NCBI GenBank assembly: GCA_963825075.1
Contig: CAWGRX010000043.1
Location: 56,637 to 120,636 of the forward strand
Reading direction: 5' to 3'
From: CAWAVN01 sp963825075
GTDB taxonomy: Bacteria; Planctomycetota; Planctomycetia; Planctomycetales; Planctomycetaceae
DNA length: 64,000 bases
Position numbers and translations under genes: made by a program. The notes below the pieces were generated by a model that searched no databases, was not told the origin of the DNA, and saw only the letters and a program-made list of their open reading frames with translations. Position 1 is the stretch's first letter. Each line of letters opens with the position of its first letter. This document shows, piece after piece, positions 1 to 8,496 of this stretch.

Positions 1-1520
1 TCGGCGGTGATTTTCTGTTTGAATTCGGTAGGTCTGAAGGCCGTCAAATGCTCCCGAATTGATAGCGACGCCCTGTCCGGTGAACGGCGTTCTTTCCCGT
101 CCATAACGATTTCTGGGCAAGTCTGTATGATCTTTGCGAGCTCGTTGCATTCGGTCGGGAGGCTGTAGCCGGTGGCGGTCTGAACCCTCGGATACACCAC
201 ACATCTGATTTCTAAGCCAAACGCTTTAGCAAATTCGAAGTCCCGTTCATCGTGCGCAGGCACCGCCATGATCGCCCCGGTGCCGTAGCTGATGAGGACG
301 TAATCGGCGATCCAGATCGGAATCGGTTCGCTGTTCACGGGGTTGATCGCATAGGCTCCGGTGAACTCGCCGGTTTTTTCCTTCGCGAGATCGGTGCGGT
401 CGAGGTCGCTTTTCATAGCGGCTTTTTCGCGGTAAGCCTGGACGGCCGCTTTTTGATCCGGCGTCGTTAAGCGATCCACGTAAGGATGTTCGGGAGCCAT
501 CACCATGTAGGTCGCTCCGTACAAGGTGTCCGGGCGAGTCGTGTAAACCCTGAGGACCTCTTCACCCGGCTGTTTGGGGAAGCCGGTGCCTTTGCGGGCG
601 GATTTCCAGTCTTCAAAGGCGGCGGGCAACTGGTCCGCGGGGGTGTCCGCGGAGCCGATGAAGAAATCGACCTCGGCCCCTTCGCTTTTGCCGATCCAGT
701 TTCGCTGCAAGAGCTTTACAGACTCCGGCCAATCCAAGTCGTCCAGGTCTTCGATCAAGCGGTCGGCGTATTCGGTGATGCGGAGCATCCACTGGCGGAG
801 GGGAATTCGCTGCACCGGGTGACCGCCTCGCTCGCTTTTGCCGTCGATGATTTCCTCGTTTGACAGCACGGTTCCGAGGGCTGGGCACCAGTTGACGGGG
901 GCGTTGTGCTGATAGGCGAGGCGATGGGCATCCTGATATTCCCGCACCGCCCGCTCGCCGGCTTGTTGCACATCTTCAGGAATCGGCAATTCCGAAATCG
1001 GCCGGCCGCGGCCAGTGCATTTTTTGCCGTCGGGTCCGGACCACTCGCAACCTTCGTCGTACCAGGTGTCGAAGAGTTCCAAAAAAATCCACTGCGTCCA
1101 GCGGAAATAATCGGGATCGGTCGTGGAGAACTCCCGGCTCCAATCGTAGCTGAAGCCCAGCATTTTGAGCTGCCGGCGGAAGTTGGCGATGTTTTTGTAA
1201 GTCGTTTCGCGGGGCGGCGTGCCGGTCTTGATCGCATGCTGCTCCGCAGGAAGGCCGAAGGCGTCCCAACCCATCGGATGGAGCACGTGTTTCCCGCGCA
1301 TTCGCTGATACCGGCTGACGATGTCCGTCGCGGTGTAGCCTTCCGGATGCCCGACGTGCAGCCCCTCGCCCGAGGGGTAGGGAAACATATCGAGGACGTA
1401 CAATTTGCCCCGCGTCGCCGCGTCGCCCGTGGGGACAACATCTGGGAGTTTGAAAGTTTCGTGCTGTTCCCAATAGGCTTGCCATTTGGGTTCAATCCGC
1501 TTCGCATCGTATCGGGGCAT
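1..1520 (-). CDS. leuS: Leucyl-tRNA synthetase, N-terminal part (runs off left edge)
   Basis: Class I aminoacyl-tRNA synthetase that charges tRNA-Leu in the cytoplasm. Reading the minus strand from the ATG at 1520 gives an unbroken frame of about 506 residues to the window edge. The protein starts MPRYDAKRIEPKWQAYWE. The HIGH motif appears as HVGH at residues 55-58. A Cys-containing zinc-type insert follows (CEW...KKC), then the CP1 editing domain with its Thr-rich TTRPDTLYGATYM motif and the GTGAIMAVPAHDERD motif. The KMSKS loop and C-terminal domains lie outside the window. A REP-like palindrome sits about 20 bp upstream of the start, between the promoter region and the gene. The identification is firm; only the missing C-terminus is unknown. 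Confidence 0.97.
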   Translation of the reverse strand, partial: MPRYDAKRIEPKWQAYWEQHETFKLPDVVPTGDAATRGKLYVLDMFPYPSGEGLHVGHPEGYTATDIVSRYQRMRGKHVLHPMGWDAFGLPAEQHAIKTGTPPRETTYKNIANFRRQLKMLGFSYDWSREFSTTDPDYFRWTQWIFLELFDTWYDEGCEWSGPDGKKCTGRGRPISELPIPEDVQQAGERAVREYQDAHRLAYQHNAPVNWCPALGTVLSNEEIIDGKSERGGHPVQRIPLRQWMLRITEYADRLIEDLDDLDWPESVKLLQRNWIGKSEGAEVDFFIGSADTPADQLPAAFEDWKSARKGTGFPKQPGEEVLRVYTTRPDTLYGATYMVMAPEHPYVDRLTTPDQKAAVQAYREKAAMKSDLDRTDLAKEKTGEFTGAYAINPVNSEPIPIWIADYVLISYGTGAIMAVPAHDERDFEFAKAFGLEIRCVVYPRVQTATGYSLPTECNELAKIIQTCPEIVMDGKERRSPDRASLSIREHLTAFRPTEFKQKITA

Positions 1521-1542
1521 GGTGGTTCAGAGGTCAAAGGCT

Positions 1543-1573
1543 AGGCGAGCGGGAGGTGTCAGCCTCCCGGTTT
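1543..1573. repeat. REP-like palindrome, family A (variant)
   Basis: Short imperfect palindrome of the type GGCGAGCGGGAGGTGTCAG followed by CCTCCCGGT. The same core is found at 17928-18011, 18639-18668, 18848-18876, 18965-18994 and 19593-19621. This copy lies just upstream of leuS. Confidence 0.75.
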
Positions 1574-1740
1574 CACCGGATGTCGAAAAAATACCGTCAA
1601 TTCCTTCGGAAAGTTTAGTGAGCGGAACCGGCCCCCGCAAATCCGGGGGGAGATTCCGTTTGCCTGGCGAGGACTTTGCAAGAATAGAAGCACAAAGCCC
1701 GCCCAGGGTTCGGTTCTTCCCTGCGAACCGGGGCTAGCCC

Positions 1741-1896
1741 CTGTCTATTACCCACAAGTCATAAGCCATTTGTTGACAATGACTTACAGAGATTTATACA
1801 CACGAACACTAAATGATGCAACCCTGTGTGATTCATAGAGTTGCAACATCAGTGATTGTTGATATATCCCCTTTTTCGGACTTGTGGGTAATAGAC
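1741..1896. mobile_element. MITE-like element, copy 1 (156 bp)
   Basis: Non-coding element bounded by inverted repeats: CTGTCTATTACCCACAAGTC at the left end and its reverse complement at the right, with the last two bases (AG) missing here. A nearly identical copy lies at 44755-44912. The flanks are a 9-bp near-duplication, ggctagccc at 1732-1740 and ggctcgccc at 1897-1905, which fits a 9-bp target-site duplication with one change. The flanking bases together resemble a family D palindrome (ccggggctag...gccctgcggctaat), so the element probably inserted into a REP-like repeat. It encodes no transposase and would need one in trans. Confidence 0.85.
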
Positions 1897-1973
1897 GGCT
1901 CGCCCTGCGGCTAATCCAGTCATTATTGATCGAGCGATCCCTAACTCTCGTCCTTTACTCCCATTATCAATCC

Positions 1974-3623
1974 ATGAACCGCCGCGAACTTTTGACTGCG
2001 TTTTTAGGGCTGCCGATCGCTTTGGCGGGATGTCGGCGGAGCGGCGGCAAATCCCTTCCGATTCCGCCGGGGGAGATGGTCGGGGCCTCGGCGGGGATCG
2101 GACACAAATTGCGGGATGGTTTGCGGGCGGAGGTTCCGAAAGAGAATTGGCAACGGCGGAAAGTGCTGATCGTCGGAGCGGGCATGGCGGGATTGTCCGC
2201 CGCCCGCAGACTCCGGCAGGGCGGCATCGAGGATTTTTCGATCCTGGAGCTCGAACCCCGACCCGGCGGCACGTCCCAGTTCGGAAAATCGAAAGAAGCC
2301 GTGGTCTCTTATCCCTGGGGCGCGCACTACCTGCCGGCTCCGACAAAGGACAATCCCGATTTGGTCGAGCTGTTGGAGGAAATGCACATTCTGGAAGGCC
2401 GGTCGGATGCGGGCGAACCGATCGTGGCCGAGCAATTCCTCTGCCGGGATCCCCAGGAGCGGTTGTTCTATCAGGGCAAATGGTACGAGGGCCTTTATCC
2501 CGGCATTGATGCTTCCCAGGACGACCTCAAACAGTTCCAGGCGTTCCAGGCGGAGATCGACCGCTGGGCCGGTTGGCGGGATGGCAAAGGTCGGCGGGCG
2601 TTTGCGCTGCCGAGGGCGATGAGCTCCGATGAGGCGGAAGTCAAATCGCTCGATCGGCTGAGCATGGCGGAATGGCTCGACCAACGCGGCTGGGATTCGC
2701 CGAAACTCCGCTGGTGGGTGGATTATGCGTGCCGGGATGACTACGGATTGCACTTGGAGCAAACCAGCGCCTGGGCAGGGGTGTTTTATTTCGTTTCCCG
2801 CAAGCCCAAGCCGGGACAATTCACGCGGCCGTTTATTACCTGGCCCGAAGGCAACGGACGGATCGTGAAGCACTTAATCGGCGGTTTGAAGGACCAGTTG
2901 GAAACCGGTTGGGCGGTGCTGGATGTCAATCCGGTTGAGCGGGACGGAAAACCGGGCGTGGATGTGGTTGCCGTCGATCACGAGGGAACAAACGCCCGCG
3001 GGTTTCATGCCGAGCGCGTGATCTTCGCGGCTCCGCAGTTCTTGGCTCCCTACATTCTCCGGCCTTATCGGGAAAAGCCGCCCGAGCACGTCAAAGCCTT
3101 CGGCTACGGTTCCTGGGCGGTGGCGAATTTGATTCTGCGGGACCGGCCGGTCGAGGAGAACGGATTTCCCTTGTGCTGGGACAACGTGTTTTACCAGGGC
3201 CAATCCCTGGGCTATGTTTCCGCGACGCACCAGCGGGGATTGGATTACGGGGCGACGGTTTTTACCTGGTATTATCCGCTGTGCGATGAAAATCCCCGCC
3301 AGGCCCGCGAGCGATTGCTCAGCGCCGACCGCGAAGAATGGGCCGACATTGCCTTGACGGACATGGAAGCGGCTCATCCGGAGATTCGCAATCTGACGGA
3401 GCGGTTGGACGTGATGCGCTGGGGCCATGCGATGGTCCGCCCGGTCCCCGGTTTCGCTTGGAGCACCGCTCGCGAAGAAGCCGCGAAACCGTTCCGGGGC
3501 ATCCACTTCGCCCACTCCGATCTCAGCGGGCTGGCGTTGTTTGAAGAAGCATTTTATCAAGGCAACCGGGCGGCGGACGAAGTGCTTGAGGAAACCCCAA
3601 TGACCAATGACCACAATCATTAG
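1974..3623 (+). CDS. Lipoprotein-type FAD-dependent oxidoreductase (amine oxidase family)
   Basis: Flavin amine oxidase / protoporphyrinogen-oxidase-like protein of 549 residues. The ATG at 1974 is preferred over the longer open frame because it begins with a signal (MNRRELLTAFLGLPIALAGC) whose RR and LAGC lipobox suggest an exported lipoprotein. The dinucleotide-binding motif VLIVGAGMAGLSAARRL lies near residues 64-80, followed by the expected acidic/GG stretch (ELEPRPGG). The C-terminal half carries the FAD-closing region (GIHFAHSDLSGLALFEEAFYQG). The substrate is not predictable. The stop codon lies inside a family D palindrome (3620-3700). The gene faces the M50-like gene tail to tail. 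Confidence 0.85.
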   Translation: MNRRELLTAFLGLPIALAGCRRSGGKSLPIPPGEMVGASAGIGHKLRDGLRAEVPKENWQRRKVLIVGAGMAGLSAARRLRQGGIEDFSILELEPRPGGTSQFGKSKEAVVSYPWGAHYLPAPTKDNPDLVELLEEMHILEGRSDAGEPIVAEQFLCRDPQERLFYQGKWYEGLYPGIDASQDDLKQFQAFQAEIDRWAGWRDGKGRRAFALPRAMSSDEAEVKSLDRLSMAEWLDQRGWDSPKLRWWVDYACRDDYGLHLEQTSAWAGVFYFVSRKPKPGQFTRPFITWPEGNGRIVKHLIGGLKDQLETGWAVLDVNPVERDGKPGVDVVAVDHEGTNARGFHAERVIFAAPQFLAPYILRPYREKPPEHVKAFGYGSWAVANLILRDRPVEENGFPLCWDNVFYQGQSLGYVSATHQRGLDYGATVFTWYYPLCDENPRQARERLLSADREEWADIALTDMEAAHPEIRNLTERLDVMRWGHAMVRPVPGFAWSTAREEAAKPFRGIHFAHSDLSGLALFEEAFYQGNRAADEVLEETPMTNDHNH

Positions 3624-3700
3624 CCGCAGGGGGGCACCGCCCGCAGGGTGGTCCGCCCCGGTTCTCTTTGCTCAAACCGGGGCTAGCGCTCTGCGGCTGA
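3620..3700. repeat. REP-like palindrome, family D
   Basis: Inverted arrangement from ttagccgcag to ctgcggctga around a GC-rich core that includes accggggctagcgct. Related copies are at 34691-34785 and in 41462-41744, and the flanks of the MITE at 1741 show the same motif. It overlaps the stop codon of the preceding gene and could act as a bidirectional transcription end for the two convergent genes. Confidence 0.6.
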
Positions 3701-3725
3701 TTTTTGAGATGACCAATGATCAACT

Positions 3726-4562
3726 CTACCGGCGGACGAGGCCGATCAGCAGGTTGATCAGCCAGGCCAGGATCAAGGTCACAATTAAAATCGAAAGCGT
3801 GAACGCGAACACGCCGACCAGATAGGGGACCAGGGCCTTTTGGAGGCTTTCCATCAGGGAGCCGGCCACATACAGCACGCCAAACACCACCGCTGCCGCT
3901 AGCAGGAATTTCAAAAAATGCCGCCAGAAATGCCGATACGAATTGGCAAAGTCCTGCTTGCTGGGTGCCAGCGCGATGGCCAGGGAAATCGTCAGATACA
4001 GGTATCCCCAAAACGTCCATTCCCCGGCATGCTCGATGATGTGGCCGGGCAATCTGCCGATCACATAGGTGATGCCGGCGAGAATGCTTGTCAGATTGCT
4101 GAGCGGGGCGACTTTCAGTTCGACCGTTTCCGAGGGGCCGCTGCGAAAGCCCAACGGGTCGTCCGCGGCCCAGGTCAAAATCGCCATCACCGCCAGGCAA
4201 CCGAAGACCGGGGCGAAGGAAATCAACGGATCGCCCAGCAAGGGGAGTTTCGAGGGCCCATGCGTGACGTATCCGCCGTAAACGACATGCCCTTTGACCT
4301 GCTGTTTTTCGAAGAGTTTGAGTTCTACGACCTTGGCACCGGTGAGTTTGCACATAAAATAATGTGACAGTTCGTGCACGAGCACCCCGGGGAAAATCAT
4401 CAGGCGGAACAGAAATCCCGAGGTGGCAGCGGTCATCAGCCGGGTGATGAGGTTGCTCAACAAAATGACCAACCCCAGCCACACGGCACAAGCCAAGACA
4501 ATCATGGATGGGCCGAGCGGATTGGAAAAACGAAGGGAACAATCGGTTGATGGTTCCATCAT
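3726..4562 (-). CDS. M50-family-like membrane metalloprotease
   Basis: Polytopic membrane protein of about 278 residues with the zinc-protease motif HELSH at residues 63-67, inside the hydrophobic segment FPGVLVHELSHYFM, as in site-2 protease/M50 relatives. At least five further hydrophobic segments follow, one containing PLISFAPVFGCLAVMAIL. I chose the ATG at 4562 because GAGGG lies about 8 bases upstream. A shorter start at 4505 (MIVLACAVW) is possible, and the longer open frame to 4625 has no ribosome-binding site. I do not see the usual LDG third-ligand motif, so catalytic activity is inferred only from HELSH. The substrate is unknown. Confidence 0.75.
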   Translation of the reverse strand: MMEPSTDCSLRFSNPLGPSMIVLACAVWLGLVILLSNLITRLMTAATSGFLFRLMIFPGVLVHELSHYFMCKLTGAKVVELKLFEKQQVKGHVVYGGYVTHGPSKLPLLGDPLISFAPVFGCLAVMAILTWAADDPLGFRSGPSETVELKVAPLSNLTSILAGITYVIGRLPGHIIEHAGEWTFWGYLYLTISLAIALAPSKQDFANSYRHFWRHFLKFLLAAAVVFGVLYVAGSLMESLQKALVPYLVGVFAFTLSILIVTLILAWLINLLIGLVRR

Positions 4563-4589
4563 ACCGTTTTCCCTCGCGAAACACGAATC

Positions 4590-4770
4590 CCGGTGAAAAT
4601 CCGAAGCACGAAATCCGAAATCCAAAACAGATTCAAAATCCCAAATCCGAATATCCCCAACAAATTCCTTCCGTCATAAAGCACACTCCACCCAGGTTTT
4701 GGAGATTGGAATTTCGGTCATTCATTGGAATTTGTTTCGGATTTCGAAATTCGGATTTCGCATTTTCCGG
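4590..4770. repeat. AT-rich intergenic repeat (GAAATCCGAAATCC type)
   Basis: Between the M50-like gene and the PII-like gene lies an AT-rich stretch with inverted copies of a short degenerate unit: cgaaatccgaaatcc around 4606 on one arm and ttcggatttcgaaattcgg around 4735 on the other. No credible gene is seen. It resembles intergenic filler rather than a gene remnant. Confidence 0.5.
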
Positions 4771-5037
4771 CGCGGAATCTCGCAAAATCGCGGCTGAGGC
4801 AAAAAAAGAACCGCCTTCGGGTGGTCCAGGATCGGAAAACAGGAACGACGAACGGGCTGGCGGCCTCACAGGCCATTTGCTTGGCGAGCAAGCAAACGGA
4901 GGCGGGATTACTCCAACCGGCCGTTTTCGACTATTCCGGATTTCATGAAACCTGGACCACCCACTCAGGCGGACACAGAACTGCGAGGCGGCAATTTCCT
5001 GATCGGGGAACGCCCCCGCGCAGCGTTCTTTTCGTTG

Positions 5038-5355
5038 TTATTTTCGCGGCAGAAACTTGTTGGGATCCGCCACGGTGGCCGTTTCGAGATACACCATCAC
5101 CGCGTGGTTTTGAAACCGGGCTTGGGTACAATACTCCACGATTTGATCGGCCACTTCATCGTTGGTGATCATCTCGATCCTCAGTTGCGAATGGCCCATG
5201 AACGGCTCTTCGTACACGTCGTGATGTCCTTGCCCCCAACAATTGACGCAAGTGAATCCCGTAATGCCCAGACCGCGAAAGTGGCTCAACATCTCCTTCT
5301 CAAATTGGGTTTCCGTGACGACGATGGCTTTGGTCAGTTTTGTCGATGCTTTCAT
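5038..5355 (-). CDS. PII-like signalling protein (GlnB/SbtB superfamily)
   Basis: Small ferredoxin-like-fold regulator of 105 residues. The start MKASTKLTKAIVVTETQF, the segment HFRGLGITGFTC and the C-terminal ADQIVEYCTQARFQNHAVMVYLE arrangement match stand-alone PII-like proteins. The ATG at 5355 is preceded by GAGAGAA; a GTG five codons earlier is an alternative. The typical T-loop uridylylation Tyr context of GlnB is not evident, so this is more likely an SbtB/CutA-like relative than a nitrogen PII. No transporter or glutamine synthetase is adjacent, so the partner is unknown. Confidence 0.7.
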   Translation of the reverse strand: MKASTKLTKAIVVTETQFEKEMLSHFRGLGITGFTCVNCWGQGHHDVYEEPFMGHSQLRIEMITNDEVADQIVEYCTQARFQNHAVMVYLETATVADPNKFLPRK

Positions 5356-5371
5356 GGGAATTTCTCTCACG

Positions 5372-6105
5372 CAGGGGAATGAAAAAGAGGCCTATGCACC
5401 GCATATGGAAGCTGGGAATCCGTTTCGGCACCGAGCCGATTCCGAGACCACTCCACATTCCAGTATGCTCCAAATTCAGAACCCCTTCAATGGTAGACAA
5501 AAGTTGAAGCCCTGCGTGAGATTTCCCTTCGTATGGAAACCAACTCTCGTTGGTGGAAAACATTTTTGCGAACAATTCTCAATGTCAAGTTCAATGTTAA
5601 ACGAGACCGCGGGAGATGCCCTCCACAATCATGGAGGTCGCACTCCCGTGGCAACGATGCGAGAAACAGTCCGGTTATGAAAAATAGAAAGGACCAAGCG
5701 GGCAACAATCCGTTGTGCTTCGGTTTGGTTCGAGGAGGAGGGATTGTGTACTGGCCTCAGTGCCGATGAAGAGAGATTTTGGTAACCCGTTTCGGCGACT
5801 TGTTCTCGCATGGCGGAAGAGTGTTGCAACCCGCATACCACACAACCGAAAGAATCGGGAAACTCCCGCATTCCCGCTGGGATTTGAAGCAAACGTCGCG
5901 AATGAGGGGAGATAATTCCCGTAGGATCAAGCCGCGGTTTCTTCAACGGATTTCAAATCGCCCAAGCCCGCGGCTCGATTTATGCAACGCGCTGCATTAT
6001 TCATGCAAGTTTATGCAGTGACAAGGCCCGCAAAGGAGCAAAGGCCACAAAGCGCGGATGCACGATGAACCGATAAATCGGGTCGGCTCTCCCCGCTCCA
6101 CATGC
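5372..6105. other. Gene-free stretch
   Basis: About 730 bases with no convincing coding region on either strand: the open frames lack family features and ribosome-binding sites. The only structure I see is a set of four TGCA boxes at 5983, 5993, 6004 and 6014, listed separately. Confidence 0.5.
5980..6018. promoter_or_regulatory. Four helically phased TGCA boxes
   Basis: TGCA occurs at 5983, 5993, 6004 and 6014, a spacing of 10, 11 and 10 bases, within an A/T-richer patch. This places the same tetranucleotide on one face of the helix four times, as in a multi-site operator. No regulator is known. The nearest start downstream on the minus strand is the PII-like gene, about 620 bases away, so the link is weak. 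Confidence 0.25.
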
Positions 6106-6109
6106 GTCG

Positions 6110-6382
6110 CTATGGGATTTTTCCTGATTGAAGGTCGTTGACTACTTCCGCGAGGATCGCCGGGTCGCGCTGTTTCATCACGTGCTCAATCCGGCTCTTG
6201 GGCACTTTGAGCCGCTGCATGATTTCCTCAGCGGTGGTCCAATGTTTTTCCAATTTCTTGGCGGAGTCCGTCAGATACAAATTGGTGACCAGTTCGCTCA
6301 ACCGCTGGGAATCGATCTGCTCGCGGTTTTCATAATACCGCGAGATGATTTTCTTTTGATGTTCTTCCTTCGAGCGCGACAT
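6110..6382 (-). CDS. Conserved small protein of unknown function
   Basis: A 90-residue, highly charged cytoplasmic protein starting MSRSKEEHQKKIISRYYENR. It is helical in composition and ends VVNDLQSGKIP. The start at 6382 gives a compact protein; the longer frame to 6406 adds eight residues. I do not recognise a named domain. It is divergent from the esterase gene and has no operon partner. Confidence 0.6.
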   Translation of the reverse strand: MSRSKEEHQKKIISRYYENREQIDSQRLSELVTNLYLTDSAKKLEKHWTTAEEIMQRLKVPKSRIEHVMKQRDPAILAEVVNDLQSGKIP

Positions 6383-6648
6383 GTCGGAGTGATTCCCAAA
6401 GAGCAAAGAGAAATAACATTCGGTCCGATCATAACAAGATCCGTGCCCGGATTATCTCGGATTGACCGAAATTGTCGAGACCGGCGGCCTGCCCCCAATC
6501 GAAATCCTGCGGAGAGCAAAACGCCGACGACTCCTCCCAAGCCGGCCCCAGATGCGACGAGAAAAACCCTTCTCTGGTCTGGTCCGCTTTCCTCGTTACA
6601 ATAAAACTGGGGCAAATAAGCCGGTTTGAGTTGGTAAAGGAGAAATCC

Positions 6649-7572
6649 ATGCAGTTTGGGAAACGAGGCTTGCTCGCGGGAGTTTTGGTGATGGGAATGG
6701 CGGCGGCGGTCCGGGCGGAACAACCACCCGCGGTGGCGGAGAAGCCGGGGGCGGAATCCGTTTCCAAGGACGCGTTTTTCGCGATGAAGGCGGGCGACCG
6801 GTTTTCCTTGAAGGAAGACATCAAGTATGCCTCGCCCGGCGGCGTGGAATTGCTGCTCGATGCGTATGTCCCCAAACTCACCGGACCCTTACCCGCGGTG
6901 ATGGTCGTGCATGGCGGGGCGTGGCGGAGCGGCAGCAAACGGCAACTCACCAAGTATGCCCGCGACCTGGCGGCGCGCGGGATTGTGACGTTTGCCATCA
7001 ACTATCGGCTCTCGCCCAAGTTCAAGTTCCCGGCTCAGTACGAAGACTGCCGGGCGGCGCTCCAGTGGATTCGGCAACACGCGGACGAGTACAAAGTCGA
7101 TCCCGCGCGGATTGGGGCGATCGGCTACTCGGCCGGCGGGCATCTGGTCGCGCTGTTGGGCGTGACCGGCAAGCCGGGCAAGCCCGACCGCCCCGAAACC
7201 GACACGCGGCTGTGCGTCGTGTGCGCCGGGGGCGCTCCCTGCGACTTTCGCGACGTCGAGCCGAACAATTGGGGCCTCGCCTTCTGGCTGGGAGGCACGC
7301 CCAAGCAGGTCCCCAACCAATACAAAAAAGCCTCGCCGATGGCTTACGTCAATAAGTCCGCCCCGCCGATGTTTTTCTACAACGGCACCAACGATTTCCT
7401 CGTCAAATACGAGCAAGCCAAAGCCATGTCGCTCGCCCTCAAAGCCTTGGGTGTGGAAACCCAATTCGTTGCTTTGGAAGGCATGGGCCACATCCTCACC
7501 GCCATCCACCCGCCAACTTTGGAAAAAGCCTATGACTTTTTAGTTGAGCACCTCAAAGCCGAAACGCCTTGA
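6649..7572 (+). CDS. Secreted alpha/beta-hydrolase (esterase/lipase, HSL/BD-FAE type)
   Basis: An exported 307-residue serine hydrolase. The ATG at 6649 follows AAAGGAG and starts a classical signal peptide (MQFGKRGLLAGVLVMGMAAA, then VRAEQ). The oxyanion motif HGGAW lies in VVHGGAWRSGSKRQ, the nucleophile elbow is GYSAGGH, the acid is probably in NDFLVKYEQA, and the catalytic His is in LEGMGHILTA. The frame open from 6472 is an upstream extension without support. The substrate is probably a short acyl or carbohydrate ester; it is not determinable from the sequence. Confidence 0.9.
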   Translation: MQFGKRGLLAGVLVMGMAAAVRAEQPPAVAEKPGAESVSKDAFFAMKAGDRFSLKEDIKYASPGGVELLLDAYVPKLTGPLPAVMVVHGGAWRSGSKRQLTKYARDLAARGIVTFAINYRLSPKFKFPAQYEDCRAALQWIRQHADEYKVDPARIGAIGYSAGGHLVALLGVTGKPGKPDRPETDTRLCVVCAGGAPCDFRDVEPNNWGLAFWLGGTPKQVPNQYKKASPMAYVNKSAPPMFFYNGTNDFLVKYEQAKAMSLALKALGVETQFVALEGMGHILTAIHPPTLEKAYDFLVEHLKAETP

Positions 7573-7584
7573 GGAACAACGTCG

Positions 7585-7958
7585 TTACTTCGTGATTGGC
7601 AAAATGCGCACCCGCGACCTCGCCTCGTCCACGACAACAATCGCTCCCGCTTGTAAGTCAGATTCATATTGGTTCAAGGCGGCAATAAGAATCGAAGACA
7701 TGTGTTCGGGAAGCACGTTTTGCCCGCGAACCTGAATGACGCTTGGTCCATTTGCCTGTGTCAACGCAAGCATCGTTCCAAAATCCAAATCGTGGGTGAA
7801 GACGATACGATCGTGCGCCAATGCCCAATCCATGATCTCTCGATCCGTAGCTTTGGGATCGCCGATCGTTGACCAGTGGTCGGCAGGCCAACCTTGCGCG
7901 GCCAGTTCATCAACCCATCCGGTGAAAGATTCATGTCGATCAAGATGGAAAGGCTCAT
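7585..7958 (-). pseudogene. DUF5615 PIN-like toxin, frameshifted
   Basis: The ATG at 7958 overlaps the antitoxin stop (ATGA overlap) and opens MSLSILIDMNLSPD. One base then appears to be missing near 7917-7922, and the other frame resumes as WVDELAAQGWPADHW through DREIMDWALAHDR to FTHDLDFGTMLALTQ and the stop at 7585. Restoring the frame gives a protein of about 124 residues with the PIN-like acidic residues (LIDMNLSP, DREIMDWA, THDLDFG) typical of the DUF5615 toxin partner of DUF433. Either the toxin is inactivated or the assembly has a one-base error. Confidence 0.8.
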
Positions 7959-8182
7959 GTCATCGCCAGCGGCAAGTCGCGTTCTTCCATCCGCCAGGCT
8001 GCGTAAGCCAGGCATTGGTTGATGTCTTCGTCTTCGAGATACGGATAGGCTTTGAGAATCTCGTCTCGCGACCGCTTGGACGCGAGAAGCCCCAACACCA
8101 TGCCTACCGTAACGCGCATCCCGCGAATGCAAGGCTTGCCGCCCATCACCGCGGGGTCAAATGTGATGCGATCGATTGTCAT
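7955..8182 (-). CDS. DUF433 antitoxin
   Basis: A 75-residue winged-helix protein starting MTIDRITFDPAVMGGKPCIR. It carries the family signature GKPCIRGMRVTV and the helix SRDEILKAYPYLEDEDINQCLAYAAW. DUF433 proteins are the antitoxin half of DUF5615 toxin pairs and are taken to bind both toxin and promoter DNA. Its stop overlaps the start of the toxin by four bases, indicating translational coupling. The antitoxin is intact while the toxin is frameshifted. Confidence 0.88.
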   Translation of the reverse strand: MTIDRITFDPAVMGGKPCIRGMRVTVGMVLGLLASKRSRDEILKAYPYLEDEDINQCLAYAAWRMEERDLPLAMT

Positions 8183-8192
8183 ATTCTTTGCC

Positions 8193-8486
8193 TCACTGAA
8201 AGAGTCCTTGGGCGATGAACGTGATGGCGAAGATCGGCAGAAACGCGAAACGGAGGTAGATGCGATCCGCAACCGTGGGTGAAAACGGACGGCGGACATG
8301 ATCACGCCGACTCCCAACCAATGGGCCGCCATCGCCACGCCACAGACTCTTGCCAACACGCCGCCATCCAAAATCAAGCAAGCACAAAACGGCAATCGGA
8401 ATTTGCAAGCCCAGCGTGACAACAATGGCCGAGCGATAGGCTTCGGAAATCACCTGTCGATCGAGCGCTTCAATCGTTTTCTTCAT
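8193..8486 (-). pseudogene. Small membrane protein with two compensating frameshifts
   Basis: The frame from 8486 starts MKKTIEALDRQVISEAYRSA, continues into a hydrophobic segment (IVVTLGLQIPIAVLCLLD) and ends YLRFAFLPIFAITFIAQGLFQ. The middle of that frame is Arg-rich and unlike a membrane protein. The neighbouring frame between about 8280 and 8370 instead reads VLARVCGVAMAAHWLGVGV, a good membrane segment. An extra base near 8366-8375 and a missing base in the T run near 8276-8284 would restore a protein with three membrane segments. Family unknown. The start lies close behind the prenyltransferase-repeat gene, suggesting one transcript. Confidence 0.5.
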
Positions 8487-8496
8487 CCGATCGCCT

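Noticed and set aside
906..1544. A 212-residue open frame on the plus strand over leuS
   Set aside because: The minus strand encodes a firm LeuS with HVGH and editing motifs.
1849..2346. A minus-strand frame ending YYPQVRKRGYINNH
   Set aside because: That end is the MITE sequence read as protein; the same letters appear where copy 2 cuts the IS3 orfB.
5230..5680. Small open frames overlapping and behind the PII-like gene
   Set aside because: No ribosome-binding site, no family and a mixed composition; probably chance frames.
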